DNA of 61,431 bases from an uncultured Lachnospiraceae bacterium (GTDB taxonomy: Bacteria; Bacillota; Clostridia; Lachnospirales; Lachnospiraceae): assembly GCA_910585995.1 (NCBI GenBank), contig CAJUGG010000047.1, positions 1-61,431 on the forward strand. The letters are read 5' to 3'. The position numbers were made by a program, and so were the translations under genes. The notes under the pieces are model-generated. The model saw nothing but the letters and a program-made list of their open reading frames with translations. It had not been told where the DNA came from and did not search any database. This document shows positions 17,577-25,964 of this stretch, one piece after another. Position 1 is the first letter of the stretch. Each line of letters starts with the position of its first letter.

Positions 17577-17692
17577 GCGCAAACTGACTGGAACAGGCAG
17601 GCTTCTCTGCCGGGGATAAAATCACTGTAAAATGCCAGCAAGGGCAGCTTGTCATTATGAAGGATGAGACGAGGGCAGATTCAGAGGGATGA
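17569..17692 (+). pseudogene. SymE-like remnant
   Basis: ATG 17569 overlaps the previous gene and begins MDERKLT. After a deletion the frame changes and gives EQAGFSAGDKITVKCQQGQL followed by VIMKDE, ending at 17692. The latter matches the SymE toxin/AbrB-like fold (GF..GD.I.V....G.L.I). The middle, including the usual W-L residues, is lost. Confidence 0.5.
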
Positions 17693-17788
17693 TATTTATC
17701 ACAATTAAATGAATTTTTTGTAAAGGCTATTCCCTCTGGAAAGCTATTGCAGTATAATGAAGCCGTCAACATATTGAAATGGCAATAA
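17693..17788 (+). pseudogene. Unidentified 3' gene remnant
   Basis: Open frame without start: QLNEFFVKAIPSGKLLQYNE then AVNILKWQ and stop. Looks like the end of a protein; family not recognised. Confidence 0.25.
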
Positions 17789-17957
17789 TGTCTGGATTGG
17801 TGCAAATGTTACTGTTCTGCCAGGAGTGTCTATAGGAAGTGTTGTAAATCATGATATTCCATCAGGCGTTATAGCGGCAGGTGTTCCATGTTGTGTTATT
17901 CGTCAGATTACAGATACTGATAAGAAAAAATATTGGAGGAATGAAAATGAAATTTGA
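17781..17957 (+). pseudogene. Sugar O-acetyltransferase (left-handed beta-helix) remnant
   Basis: The frame reads GNNVWIGANVTVLPGVSIGS, then VVNHDIPSGVIAAGVP and CCVIRQITDTDKKKYW. This is the C-terminus of maltose/galactoside-type acetyltransferases. About eight residues of the hexapeptide coil (usually DN.V.GAG) are deleted between SIG and S, and the N-terminal two thirds is missing. Confidence 0.6.
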
Positions 17958-18558
17958 TATAAAGCAATTACAATGGACGAGAGAGCCTAAATCGTACACA
18001 ATCACACCTGAAAAAATTGAAATTGAAACAAATCCACACACAGATTTATGGCAACGTACATACTATCATTTCAGAAATGACAATGCGCCCGTATTACAAA
18101 TGGAAACGGAAGAAAAATATTTTTCTTTTGTAGTGAAAACTGAATTTACACAAAGCCATCACCGTTTTGACCAGTGCGGGATTGTATTATATCTGGACAG
18201 CGAAAACTGGATAAAGGGTTCGATTGAATATGAAAATGATGTATACCAGCATTTAGGGAGTGTTGTTACAAATAATGGTTATTCTGATTGGGCTACAACA
18301 GAAATAGATGCTTCCACAAAGTTCATGTGGTATAGGCTAAGCCGCAGGGAAAGTGATTTCCGTATAGAATGTTCTGAAGATGGTAATGTTTTCAAGCAAA
18401 TGAGAATATGCCATATGTGGAATGCGCCTGATAGGATTAAATTTGGAATTTACGCCTGCAGCCCTGAAGATTCCTCATTTAAAGCTATATTCAGCCATAT
18501 GGAAATGACAGAGTGTAAGTGGTTTGCCCATGATGGACAGGCTCCTGATAAAATATAG
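17947..18558 (+). CDS. DUF1349 domain-containing protein
   Basis: The 203-residue protein is a concanavalin-like beta-sandwich family member (YesU/DUF1349). Landmarks are WQRTYYHFRNDNAPVLQ (about 36-52), FDQCGIVLYLDSENWIKGSI (about 80-100) and FGIYACSPEDSSFKAIF near the end. Distant eukaryotic and bacterial homologues bind or process carbohydrate, but no activity is established. ATG 17947 is chosen because GGAGG ends 8 bp before it. It appears intact although both neighbours are broken. Confidence 0.8.
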   Translation: MKFDIKQLQWTREPKSYTITPEKIEIETNPHTDLWQRTYYHFRNDNAPVLQMETEEKYFSFVVKTEFTQSHHRFDQCGIVLYLDSENWIKGSIEYENDVYQHLGSVVTNNGYSDWATTEIDASTKFMWYRLSRRESDFRIECSEDGNVFKQMRICHMWNAPDRIKFGIYACSPEDSSFKAIFSHMEMTECKWFAHDGQAPDKI

Positions 18559-18569
18559 GGGATATAGAA

Positions 18570-18793
18570 TTGACAAATAAAGAAGTAGTAACAGAATTTT
18601 TTGTTGAAGGTTATGTCAATCAAACTATGACCGCCTGATGGAAATCATGGCAGATGATTATTATGATAACAGCCCTTGTGCGGCAAGAAGCAGTCAAGAA
18701 TGTATAAATGTATTGAAAAATACGGAAAAATCTTTTCCTGATATGCAAGTAAATATATTGGCCTGATTCTCAGATAAAGGAATTTTTGGCTGA
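18570..18793 (+). pseudogene. SnoaL/NTF2-like protein, frameshifted
   Basis: TTG 18570 starts TNKEVVTEFFVEGYVNQ; one base is lost near 18622 and the protein continues in another frame as YDRLMEIMADDYYDNSPCAA then NVLKNTEKSFPDMQVNILA, with a TGA and the further FSDKGIFG. It matches SnoaL-like small hydrolase/cyclase folds. C-terminal third absent. Confidence 0.5.
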
Positions 18794-18870
18794 GAAATAG
18801 TTTTATAGATATGCTTTTAATTACCGTAGGCTTCCTGTTTGTGTACTTAAAAACTGAATTAGATTTATTA

Positions 18871-18910
18871 AAATGCCGTTGCATGGACAAAAATCCAAGC
18901 AGCGGCATTT
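18871..18910. terminator. Long hairpin, bidirectional terminator candidate
   Basis: AAATGCCG (18871) pairs with CGGCATTT (18910 end), extended inward by TTGC/GCAG and TGGA/TCCA around CAAAAA. It separates the decayed genes from a minus-strand small frame. Confidence 0.45.
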
Positions 18911-18912
18911 CC

Positions 18913-19080
18913 TTATCTCCGTTTCACCCGGCTCAACGAGGAATCCCTATATGCCAAAGTTTTCTTCATAACATTATTCAAAACCGTGCACTCCTGCTTC
19001 GACAGTTTTTCATACCGGATTTGAAGCTGCGTACACGTAAGGGCAGTGAACACATCCAGATAGGAACCCGGCACAGCCAT
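18913..19080 (-). CDS. Short hypothetical protein or 3' gene remnant
   Basis: A 55-codon minus-strand frame (MAVPGSYLDVFTALTCTQLQ, then YEKLSKQECTVLNNVMKK and YRDSSLSRVKRR). In-frame codons extend upstream without a clear ribosome-binding site, so it may be the tail of a lost gene. Not recognised. Confidence 0.3.
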   Translation of the reverse strand: MAVPGSYLDVFTALTCTQLQIRYEKLSKQECTVLNNVMKKTLAYRDSSLSRVKRR

Positions 19081-19167
19081 CGCCCTTTTCTTTATTTTAG
19101 GAACATAATTCAGATATCCGCATCTGCGATATACATGGAAAAAGAGTGCGGGATGTTGTCAGCTGTA

Positions 19168-19196
19168 ACATTTTGCGGACATTTTCCTGTTATAAT
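19168..19196 (+). promoter_or_regulatory. Promoter with 11-bp direct repeats before the response regulator
   Basis: ACATTT at 19168 and 19179 (11-bp period), then 6 bp and TATAAT at 19191. The second repeat occupies part of the -35/spacer position. The same geometry occurs at 21006-21034, indicating an OmpR-type activator site. Confidence 0.6.
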
Positions 19197-19251
19197 ATAA
19201 TAAACAACAGAAAAGCGGACGTTTATTATCATACTGTAAAGGAGAATGGCC

Positions 19252-19941
19252 ATGAAAAAGATCTTGCTGGTGGAAGATGATGCTCTTTTAAATAAAACGC
19301 TGACCTATAACCTGATCTCTGAGGGTTACGATACGATATCAGCATTGAACGCAAGTACAGCTGCTGAGTTACTGGCCCAGACAGAATATGACCTGGTGCT
19401 TTTAGACATCAATCTGCCGGACGGCAATGGTTATGACTTGTGCAGGCTGATAAAGCCAAAGAGTCCGGACACGCTGGTTATTTTTTTGACGGCCAATGAT
19501 CAGGAGAGTGATCAGATACGCGGTTATGAAGCCGGGGCAGTGGATTATATTACCAAGCCCTTTTCGATTGGAGCGTTGCTGCGGAAAATTTGCGCAATGT
19601 TCGCTATGATGGAGCATCACAGGCTAGCAAGAGATCTTTATGATGACGGAAAGCTGTTTTTGGATTTTTCAGGGTATGTCGCTTCGCTGAACGGAAAATC
19701 TCTTGCACTTTCTCCGATGGAGTTTAAGCTGTTGTATTTGTTTTGCAAAAATCCAAAACAGGTTTTGACCAGGCAGCGGCTTTTGGAAAGGCTGTGGGAT
19801 GCGGCAGGAAATTATGTGGATGAACATACTCTGACGACATTGGTCAGCCGTATCCGGAGCAAGATCGAGGCGGAGGGTGATACTTACATTAAGACGATTT
19901 ATGGGATCGGATATCAGTGGACAGGAGGCGAACGAAAATGA
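19252..19941 (+). CDS. OmpR-family response regulator
   Basis: The 229-residue cytoplasmic protein has a receiver domain (about 1-115) with acidic pair EDD near residue 9, phosphoacceptor in LVLLDINLPDGNGYDLC (about Asp 53), LTAND, and lysine in VDYITKPFSIGAL. The winged-helix domain is at about 130-225 (SPMEFKLLYLFCKNPKQVLT, TLVSRIRSKIE, TIYGIGYQW). ATG 19252 is preferred over 19246, which is too close to GGAG. It overlaps the kinase gene by 4 bp. It likely binds the ACATTT direct repeats at its own promoter and at the ABC promoter. Confidence 0.9.
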   Translation: MKKILLVEDDALLNKTLTYNLISEGYDTISALNASTAAELLAQTEYDLVLLDINLPDGNGYDLCRLIKPKSPDTLVIFLTANDQESDQIRGYEAGAVDYITKPFSIGALLRKICAMFAMMEHHRLARDLYDDGKLFLDFSGYVASLNGKSLALSPMEFKLLYLFCKNPKQVLTRQRLLERLWDAAGNYVDEHTLTTLVSRIRSKIEAEGDTYIKTIYGIGYQWTGGERK

Positions 19942-20897
19942 ACCTGAAACGCATCTCTGTGAAAACACTGTTTCTGCTGATTGGGTCCGGTGAGGCTGTC
20001 TCTATGCTGATGATCTCTGTCATTTTCTCTGTCCTGACTGGCGAACGATGGATGCTGACTGGCGGCGCACTTTTGACGGCCTGCGCGCTGATCTGGCTGA
20101 TTCTATTGATGCTGTTTTTTCGTAAACGGCTTATGATATTTACAAAAGATCTCTGCCGGATAATGGATCAGATGATAAGCGGGAGCGAAGAACCCGTACA
20201 TACCGCGGACAGTGAGACACTTTTTGCCCGTATCAGCTATCGTCTCTTGCGGCTGTATGAGATCATGCAGGAGAACCGGAGGCAGGCGCTTGAGGAACGA
20301 AAGGAGTTGCAGATGTTGGTATCGGATGTCTCTCATCAGGTGAAAACACCAGTGAGCAACCTGAGGATGGTGACGGACACACTGCTGACAAGGCCTGTCA
20401 CAGAAGAAGAGCGGCGGGAATTTTTGCAGGGCATCCGCACTCAGACGGACAAGCTGGATTTTCTTTTTCAATCCCTTGTAAAAACATCTCGCTTAGAAGT
20501 CGGGACGATCCGGCTGGAAAAGAAAGATACCCCGTTGATCGATACGCTGGCGATGGCCTGCAGTGGTATTGTATATGCAGCGGAGAAAAAAGAGATCGCT
20601 GTGACGGTGGACTGCCCGGAGGACCTGCGTATATCTCATGACAGCAAATGGACGGCGGAGGCTCTGTTTAACCTGCTGGATAATGCAGTGAAATACACGC
20701 AGGCGGGTGGAACGATCCATGTGTCGGTGGAACAATGGGAGATGTATCTCAAACTGGATGTGGCCGATACCGGCAAAGGTATCCCGGAGAGCAACCAGGC
20801 CGCTGTCTTTCGGCGTTTTTACAGGGAGGAGGAAGTACATCAGGAACCGGGGGTGGGCATTGGCCTCTATCTTGCCCGTGAGATTGTCACACGGTAG
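19938..20897 (+). CDS. Intramembrane-sensing-type histidine kinase with premature stop
   Basis: The 319-residue frame has two N-terminal membrane helices with a very short outside loop (about 10-34 and 40-62), typical of kinases that sense through a partner ABC transporter. The H-box is SDVSHQVKTPVSNL; then NLLDNAVKYT (N), DTGKGIP (G1), FRRFYREE (F) and GVGIGLYLAREIV (G2). At 20895 the codon after CGG is TAG. The same frame continues for 24 codons as GGYIKLTSEVGKGSIFSVFL then PWR and TAA at 20967, the normal kinase end. A CAG-to-TAG change is the simplest explanation. Loss of the last strands may weaken the ATP domain. Confidence 0.85.
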   Translation: MNLKRISVKTLFLLIGSGEAVSMLMISVIFSVLTGERWMLTGGALLTACALIWLILLMLFFRKRLMIFTKDLCRIMDQMISGSEEPVHTADSETLFARISYRLLRLYEIMQENRRQALEERKELQMLVSDVSHQVKTPVSNLRMVTDTLLTRPVTEEERREFLQGIRTQTDKLDFLFQSLVKTSRLEVGTIRLEKKDTPLIDTLAMACSGIVYAAEKKEIAVTVDCPEDLRISHDSKWTAEALFNLLDNAVKYTQAGGTIHVSVEQWEMYLKLDVADTGKGIPESNQAAVFRRFYREEEVHQEPGVGIGLYLAREIVTR

Positions 20898-21005
20898 GGC
20901 GGCTACATCAAACTGACTTCGGAGGTTGGCAAGGGTTCGATTTTCTCTGTTTTTCTTCCCTGGAGATAATGGAAGAAATTTTTTGTCAATTTTTTGCTGT
21001 TTCGG

Positions 21006-21034
21006 ACATTTCTGTGACATTTGGATTTTACAAT
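21006..21034 (+). promoter_or_regulatory. Promoter with 11-bp direct repeats before the ABC genes
   Basis: ACATTT at 21006 and 21017, then exactly 6 bp to TACAAT at 21029, same geometry as 19168-19196. It lies about 30 bp before the ABC start, just after the kinase. Confidence 0.6.
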
Positions 21035-21062
21035 GTCCTTATCAACAAAAAAGGAGCGTTTC

Positions 21063-21761
21063 ATGATGAAGGTATTACAGACCATGGATCTGAAAAAGTA
21101 TTATGGCAGCGAGCCAAACATCACCCGCGCGCTGGATGGTGTCAGCCTGTCTGTAAGACAGGGGGAATTTGTGGCAGTGGTGGGGACTTCCGGCAGCGGC
21201 AAGTCCACTCTGCTCAACATGATGGGAGGGCTGGATACGCCCACTTCTGGCAGTGTCATTGTCCGCGGGGATGAACTGGAAAAAAAGAACGATGAGGAAC
21301 TGACCATCTTTCGCCGCCGCAACATCGGTTTTATCTTCCAGAATTATAATCTTGTCCCGATTCTGAATGTCTATGAAAATATCGTCTTGCCTGTGGAACT
21401 GGACGGCGATACGGCAGATGAGAGATTTATGGATGAGATCGTCCGGATGCTGGCTCTGGAAGACAAGCTGCAAAATATGCCGAACAACCTCTCCGGCGGA
21501 CAGCAGCAGCGTGTCGCCATTGCCCGCGCTCTGATCACCAAACCGGCAATCGTCCTGGCTGATGAGCCGACCGGCAACCTAGACAGCAGAACCAGCGCCG
21601 ATGTGCTGGGACTGTTGAAGCGCAGCAGTATGGAGTTTAACCAGACGATTGTAATGATCACCCACAACAACGAGATCGCCCAGCTTGCTGACCGCATTAT
21701 ACGGATTGAGGACGGCAGGATCGCAGGAGACAGTCTGGGGACAGGAGGTGCCAGATCATGA
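21063..21761 (+). CDS. ABC transporter ATPase (Bce/MacB/LolD type)
   Basis: The 232-residue ATPase carries Walker A GTSGSGKSTLLNMMGG (about 40-56), Q-loop IFQNYNLVP, signature NLSGGQQQRVAIARA, Walker B IVLADEPTGNLD and MITHN. This is the MacB/LolD/BceA branch that pairs with FtsX-type permeases. ATG 21063 follows AAGGAG by 6 bases. It overlaps the permease gene by 4 bp. The adjacent two-component system supports peptide-antibiotic detoxification or sensing. Confidence 0.88.
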   Translation: MMKVLQTMDLKKYYGSEPNITRALDGVSLSVRQGEFVAVVGTSGSGKSTLLNMMGGLDTPTSGSVIVRGDELEKKNDEELTIFRRRNIGFIFQNYNLVPILNVYENIVLPVELDGDTADERFMDEIVRMLALEDKLQNMPNNLSGGQQQRVAIARALITKPAIVLADEPTGNLDSRTSADVLGLLKRSSMEFNQTIVMITHNNEIAQLADRIIRIEDGRIAGDSLGTGGARS

Positions 21762-24148
21762 TATGGCCTTTTGAAAATGATACCAGTGAGGTGGAGAAGA
21801 GGCTGGCAAGGCGGAGCATGGAGGCTGACAGGCGCCAGAGCATCTTTGTGATCATCACGATTGCGCTCGCCGTCTGCCTTATGGGCGTCCTATGTTTTCT
21901 CTATTCTGCACAGCAGATGCAGACCCTGGATGGTATCCTGGGTCAGTATCAGGCCGGCTGTGATAGGCTGAGCCAGCAAGAAGTCATCCGTCTTGCGGAC
22001 ACAGGACGATTTGAAAAATGGGGCTATACTGCTGACGTTGCTTCTGTCCGCTATCAGGACAGTGTGTTAAATATCAGTTTTGTGAGCAGAGAGATGATTG
22101 CGCTGATGGGCTATGGTGAGATCACCGGCACCTATCCTCAGACGGAAAATGAACTGTGCGTGGAGCGCTCTTTTTTCAGCTATTTTGACCTTCCGGCAGA
22201 AGTTGGCCGGACTTTCAGCCTGGACCTGGGCAGCGGCGAGAAGCCTTATACCATTACAGGAATATTGGAAACTGAGAACGACAGCCGGATCTTTACAGTT
22301 TGGGTTGCAGAAAGCGCGGTGGAGACAGAGCGCCTTTCGACGCCTTATGAACTGCGGTTTCGATTCGCAGGAAGTCAGGGAATGGAGCCAGCCAGTCTTC
22401 GCACAGATATCGAAAGGTTTTTTGCGGAAATGGGTATCCCAGAGGAGCAGACATTTTACAGTTCCAGCTATTTTGGGATGCTTGATCTCTATCTGGGAAA
22501 TGGAATCGAGATCTATGTGATGTCAGTACTGATCGCGGTCATCTGTGCAATTGTAATCTACAACATCTTCTATATCTCCGTGATGGGAAAAATGCGGGAA
22601 TACGGCCGCCTGAAAGTGCTTGGAGCGACGCCGAACCAGTTAAAGCGTGTAGTAAAACGAGAGAGGTGGTTTCTGACTGTGACAGCAATCCCTCTTGGGC
22701 TGATCCTCGCCGCAGTGATCGCATGGATCGCCGTACCTGGTTATTGGTCCTGGCGTGACAATATCCGGTCTGCGGTGCTTATTTCCTTTCTGACTTATAT
22801 CATGGTCTTGATTGCCACCAGGAAGCCTTTAACGATGGCAGGAAAAGTATCTGCTATGGAAGCGATCCGATCGACTGCTTATTCCGGGCAGCAGAGCCGC
22901 AGCGTCTCCAGACAGCTTCACCGTCGTCTGACCATGCCTCGCCTGGCTCTGATGAACTTTTCCCGCAGCCGGAAAAAAGCTTTGATAACGGCGCTCTCTC
23001 TAAGCCTGACAGGGATTTTGCTTCTCTGTATCTCTGCCTATGCAAATTCGGTGGATATCAGAGAGATGGCTCAGTCCCAATTTGGCGACAGGAGCCAGTA
23101 CCTTCTGCAATATGAGGATTATGCAGGCCAGGAATTTGTAGAGATGCAGAAAGATAATCCTCTGGGGCAAAGTCTGCAACAAGAGCTTGCCGCCATTCCC
23201 GGTGTGGATTTTGTCACCGCTTACAGTATGACCTGTGTGGAGATCCCTGCGCTTGGCGAGTTACCGGGGAACCAGGAACATGAGCCGTTTTTTCTCAGGG
23301 GAATCTCTGAAGAGAAGATGGAACAGATGTATACAGGCGAGGCGCTTCTGGATGGAACAGCGGACTATCAGAAACTGCTGCATGGGGATGGTATCCTGGT
23401 CTGTCCGGCAGACGGTGCATTAAAGGAGATCTACAGAACCAGCTATCAGGTTGGGGATACGATTATGGTTTCCTGTTATAATGGACAGACAAAGACTTAT
23501 ACTGTGATGGGGATTGTGGAACAGGTCCATGTCGGCAGTTCGACTCATTTTTTTATTCTGCCAGAGGAAGAGTTGTCTGTCCTCTATCCGGAAATTCAGG
23601 ATTTTACGGGCTATGTGAATCTTCATGTGGAACAAGACAGCGAACAGCTTCGCAGAGCGGTATTTGGTGCTGTGTCTGATGAGCGTGTAGCGATCTCTGG
23701 TCTGAGTGACATGATCGCCAATCTGGAGAAAGGTATGCGGGGGGAGCTGACCCGGATCTACAGCATCCTGATCTTTATCTTTGTGTTTTCTCTGATCAAT
23801 CTTGCCAACACACTGATCACCAATCTTCTCACCCGCCAGCGGGAGTTCGGCGTGTTCCAGTCTGTCGGCATGAGTGACAGACAGTTGTCTAAGATGCTGT
23901 CTTTTGAGTGTCTGTATTATGTGGGGATCACATTATTTGTTACCCTGACGCTGGGAACCGTATGCAGTCTGGCCGTGTGCAAGGTGTTTGACCAGATCGG
24001 CATGTTCGGGAGACTCCCCTATCATTTCCCGGTGTCTCAGGTACTGCTGTTTGCAGCTGCGCTTTTTCTGGTGCAGGCGGTATTTTCGGTCTGTGCAGCC
24101 CGTTATACCAGAAAGCTCTCCCTTGTGGAGCGGATCAAAGAATTTTAA
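21758..24148 (+). CDS. FtsX-domain ABC permease
   Basis: The 796-residue membrane protein has one helix near 28-50, then a large outside domain (about 55-240). The first FtsX helix bundle is at about 245-365 (ISVMGKMREYGRLKVLGATP). A second helix (about 410-430) is followed by an outside domain (about 440-640) and a last FtsX bundle (about 650-790, LTRQREFGVFQSVGMSDRQL). This double-FtsX form works by mechanotransmission with the upstream ATPase. Substrate is not deducible; peptide antibiotics are likely from context. A strong terminator follows. Confidence 0.85.
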   Translation: MIWPFENDTSEVEKRLARRSMEADRRQSIFVIITIALAVCLMGVLCFLYSAQQMQTLDGILGQYQAGCDRLSQQEVIRLADTGRFEKWGYTADVASVRYQDSVLNISFVSREMIALMGYGEITGTYPQTENELCVERSFFSYFDLPAEVGRTFSLDLGSGEKPYTITGILETENDSRIFTVWVAESAVETERLSTPYELRFRFAGSQGMEPASLRTDIERFFAEMGIPEEQTFYSSSYFGMLDLYLGNGIEIYVMSVLIAVICAIVIYNIFYISVMGKMREYGRLKVLGATPNQLKRVVKRERWFLTVTAIPLGLILAAVIAWIAVPGYWSWRDNIRSAVLISFLTYIMVLIATRKPLTMAGKVSAMEAIRSTAYSGQQSRSVSRQLHRRLTMPRLALMNFSRSRKKALITALSLSLTGILLLCISAYANSVDIREMAQSQFGDRSQYLLQYEDYAGQEFVEMQKDNPLGQSLQQELAAIPGVDFVTAYSMTCVEIPALGELPGNQEHEPFFLRGISEEKMEQMYTGEALLDGTADYQKLLHGDGILVCPADGALKEIYRTSYQVGDTIMVSCYNGQTKTYTVMGIVEQVHVGSSTHFFILPEEELSVLYPEIQDFTGYVNLHVEQDSEQLRRAVFGAVSDERVAISGLSDMIANLEKGMRGELTRIYSILIFIFVFSLINLANTLITNLLTRQREFGVFQSVGMSDRQLSKMLSFECLYYVGITLFVTLTLGTVCSLAVCKVFDQIGMFGRLPYHFPVSQVLLFAAALFLVQAVFSVCAARYTRKLSLVERIKEF

Positions 24149-24152
24149 AGTA

Positions 24153-24181
24153 AGAGGCTGTAGCGTGACAGCCTCTTTTTT
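24153..24181 (+). terminator. Rho-independent terminator after the FtsX permease
   Basis: AAGAGGCTGT, AGCGTG loop, ACAGCCTCTT then a T run. Confidence 0.75.
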
Positions 24182-24201
24182 GTAAGGATAATGTAAGATT
24201 C

Positions 24202-24230
24202 GCGCAAGGTTTGTGCAAAGTTGGTATGGT
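24202..24230 (+). promoter_or_regulatory. Promoter region with 11-bp direct repeat before the LanFEG-like genes
   Basis: GCGCAA (24202) and GTGCAA (24213) are 11 bp apart, followed after 6 bp by TATGGT (24225). The phasing equals the ACATTT promoters but the sequence differs, so a different OmpR-type regulator, or coincidence, is possible. Confidence 0.35.
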
Positions 24231-24261
24231 AAGATGACAGGCATAGAGGAGGTTTTCTAAG

Positions 24262-25185
24262 ATGAGCAAATATGTAATCAAAACAAAACATCTTACCAAA
24301 CAATATGGTACGCAGAAAAGTGTTGCCAACTTGAATATCCATGTAAAAAAAGGGCGTATCTACGGTCTGCTTGGCAGAAATGGAGCCGGAAAGACGACGA
24401 CCATGAAGATGCTGCTTGGGCTGACCAAGCCCACTTCCGGAGAAGTGGCTATCTGGGGGAAGCCTTTACAGACCAATGAAAGAGAACTCCTTCCCCGGAT
24501 TGGCAGTCTGATCGAGTCGCCTGGATTTTATCCCAATCTGACTGCTACGGAAAATCTGCGTATTTTTGCCACGCTGCGGGGTGTGTCGGATCGTGATGCC
24601 ATAAAAAATGCACTGGATCTGGTGGGGCTGCCCTATAAGGACAAAAAGTTGTTTTCGCAGTATTCTCTTGGGATGAAGCAGCGTCTGGCGATTGCCCTTG
24701 CTCTGATGCATGACCCGGAGCTTTTGATACTGGACGAACCGATCAATGGTCTTGATCCTATCGGGATTGCAGAAGTACGTTCCTTTATCCGGGATCTTTG
24801 CAATGACCAAGGGAAGACGATTCTGATTTCCAGTCATATCCTTTCCGAGATTGCACTGCTGGCCGACGACGTCGGGATTATCGATCATGGTGTTTTATTG
24901 GAAGAAGAAAGTCTTGCACAACTGGAAAAAAAGAGCAGCAGACAGATCTGTTTTACAGTTTCAGATACGGCACAGGCGGCAGCGCTTTTAGAACATATCT
25001 TTCAGGAACGTGATATTACGATACAGGACGATCACCATATGCAGATTCACAACCTGGAGCTTTCCGTCGGAAACATGGTCACGGCTTTTGTAAAGAACGG
25101 GCTTACGGTATCTCAGGCATACACCTCTGAGGAAAGCTTAGAAGATTATTTTAAGCGTGTAACAGGGGGTGAGGGGATTGCTTAG
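24262..25185 (+). CDS. Lantibiotic-protection/bacitracin-type ABC ATPase (LanF/BcrA-like)
   Basis: The 307-residue ATPase has GRNGAGKTTTMKMLLGL (Walker A, about 37-53), YSLGMKQRLAIALALM (signature), LLILDEPINGLDPIG and ILISSHILSEI. A C-terminal tail of about 90 residues follows (QICFTVSDTAQ to SLEDYFKRVTGG), typical for NisF/BcrA-like subunits. It pairs with the two following permeases, giving the LanFEG layout that removes antimicrobial peptides from the membrane. The stop overlaps the next gene by 17 bp. Confidence 0.85.
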   Translation: MSKYVIKTKHLTKQYGTQKSVANLNIHVKKGRIYGLLGRNGAGKTTTMKMLLGLTKPTSGEVAIWGKPLQTNERELLPRIGSLIESPGFYPNLTATENLRIFATLRGVSDRDAIKNALDLVGLPYKDKKLFSQYSLGMKQRLAIALALMHDPELLILDEPINGLDPIGIAEVRSFIRDLCNDQGKTILISSHILSEIALLADDVGIIDHGVLLEEESLAQLEKKSSRQICFTVSDTAQAAALLEHIFQERDITIQDDHHMQIHNLELSVGNMVTAFVKNGLTVSQAYTSEESLEDYFKRVTGGEGIA

Positions 25186-25960
25186 GCTGCTGATCTGTGA
25201 ATTTTCAAAACTGAAACGAAAGAAATTTATCTTGCTGGTGATCCTCTCGGCATGTTTATTTCCTGTACCAGTCACAGTGATGATGACAACACCGCAGATG
25301 GCAAAAAGGTTTGACAGTGATGAGGAGGTGTTTAATGCCTGTTTTCAGTTTATTATGGGATATGGTGTGGAGCTTTTGCTGCCATGCGTGATTGGAGTGA
25401 TCGCTGCCATGTTGTTTTTTATGGAACGGGACAATGATACTTTTAAAAATCTGCGCACCATTCCGGTAACAAGTTTACAGATGATTTTGACAAAAATAAC
25501 AGTGTTATTTGTTATGGGGGTTATTTTCAGTATATTCTCAGCGTTGGCTGCGGTGTTATGCGGAGGTCTGGTATCTGAGGTAAATGGAGTTGCCTATAAA
25601 CTGTTTGTCGCGCTGGAGATGGGGATTTTTACTGTGGCCGGGACGCTGCCTCTGATTGTGCTGGTGGTTTTTTTCAGCAGGACTTATATCTTTTCTATTC
25701 TGCTGTGTGTTTTTTACAGTGTGTTAAGTCTGACGGCAGAATCTTGTTTTGGTGTACTGCCAAAGGCTGTGTGCTGGCTGATCCCTATTCCCCTCGTCAC
25801 TCTCTGGAGCGCAGGAGATATGGCAAAGCATGGTGTGATGGAGATGAAAAGTGCGCTTGCGTATCTTCTGCCGACCACTTTTCAGACAATGGTTATTTTA
25901 GGCGTCGAGGCTTTGCTTTCTGTCATTGTCATCGACTGGCTGTATAAAAGGAGGGGATGA
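25169..25960 (+). CDS. ABC permease, LanE/BcrB-like
   Basis: The 263-residue protein with six predicted helices begins LLRLLICEFSKLKRKKFILL, the family's cytoplasmic start before helix 1, followed by MLFFMERDNDTFKNLRTIPV after helix 2. GTG 25169 lies inside the ATPase gene, so translation is coupled. Together with the next gene it forms the membrane part of the exporter. Confidence 0.8.
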   Translation: MRGLLRLLICEFSKLKRKKFILLVILSACLFPVPVTVMMTTPQMAKRFDSDEEVFNACFQFIMGYGVELLLPCVIGVIAAMLFFMERDNDTFKNLRTIPVTSLQMILTKITVLFVMGVIFSIFSALAAVLCGGLVSEVNGVAYKLFVALEMGIFTVAGTLPLIVLVVFFSRTYIFSILLCVFYSVLSLTAESCFGVLPKAVCWLIPIPLVTLWSAGDMAKHGVMEMKSALAYLLPTTFQTMVILGVEALLSVIVIDWLYKRRG

Positions 25961-25964
25961 TCTT

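Noticed and set aside
20895..20897. TAG as a recoded amino acid (pyrrolysine)
   Set aside because: No pyl genes are seen and the partner kinases normally have a glutamine there; a point mutation is simpler.
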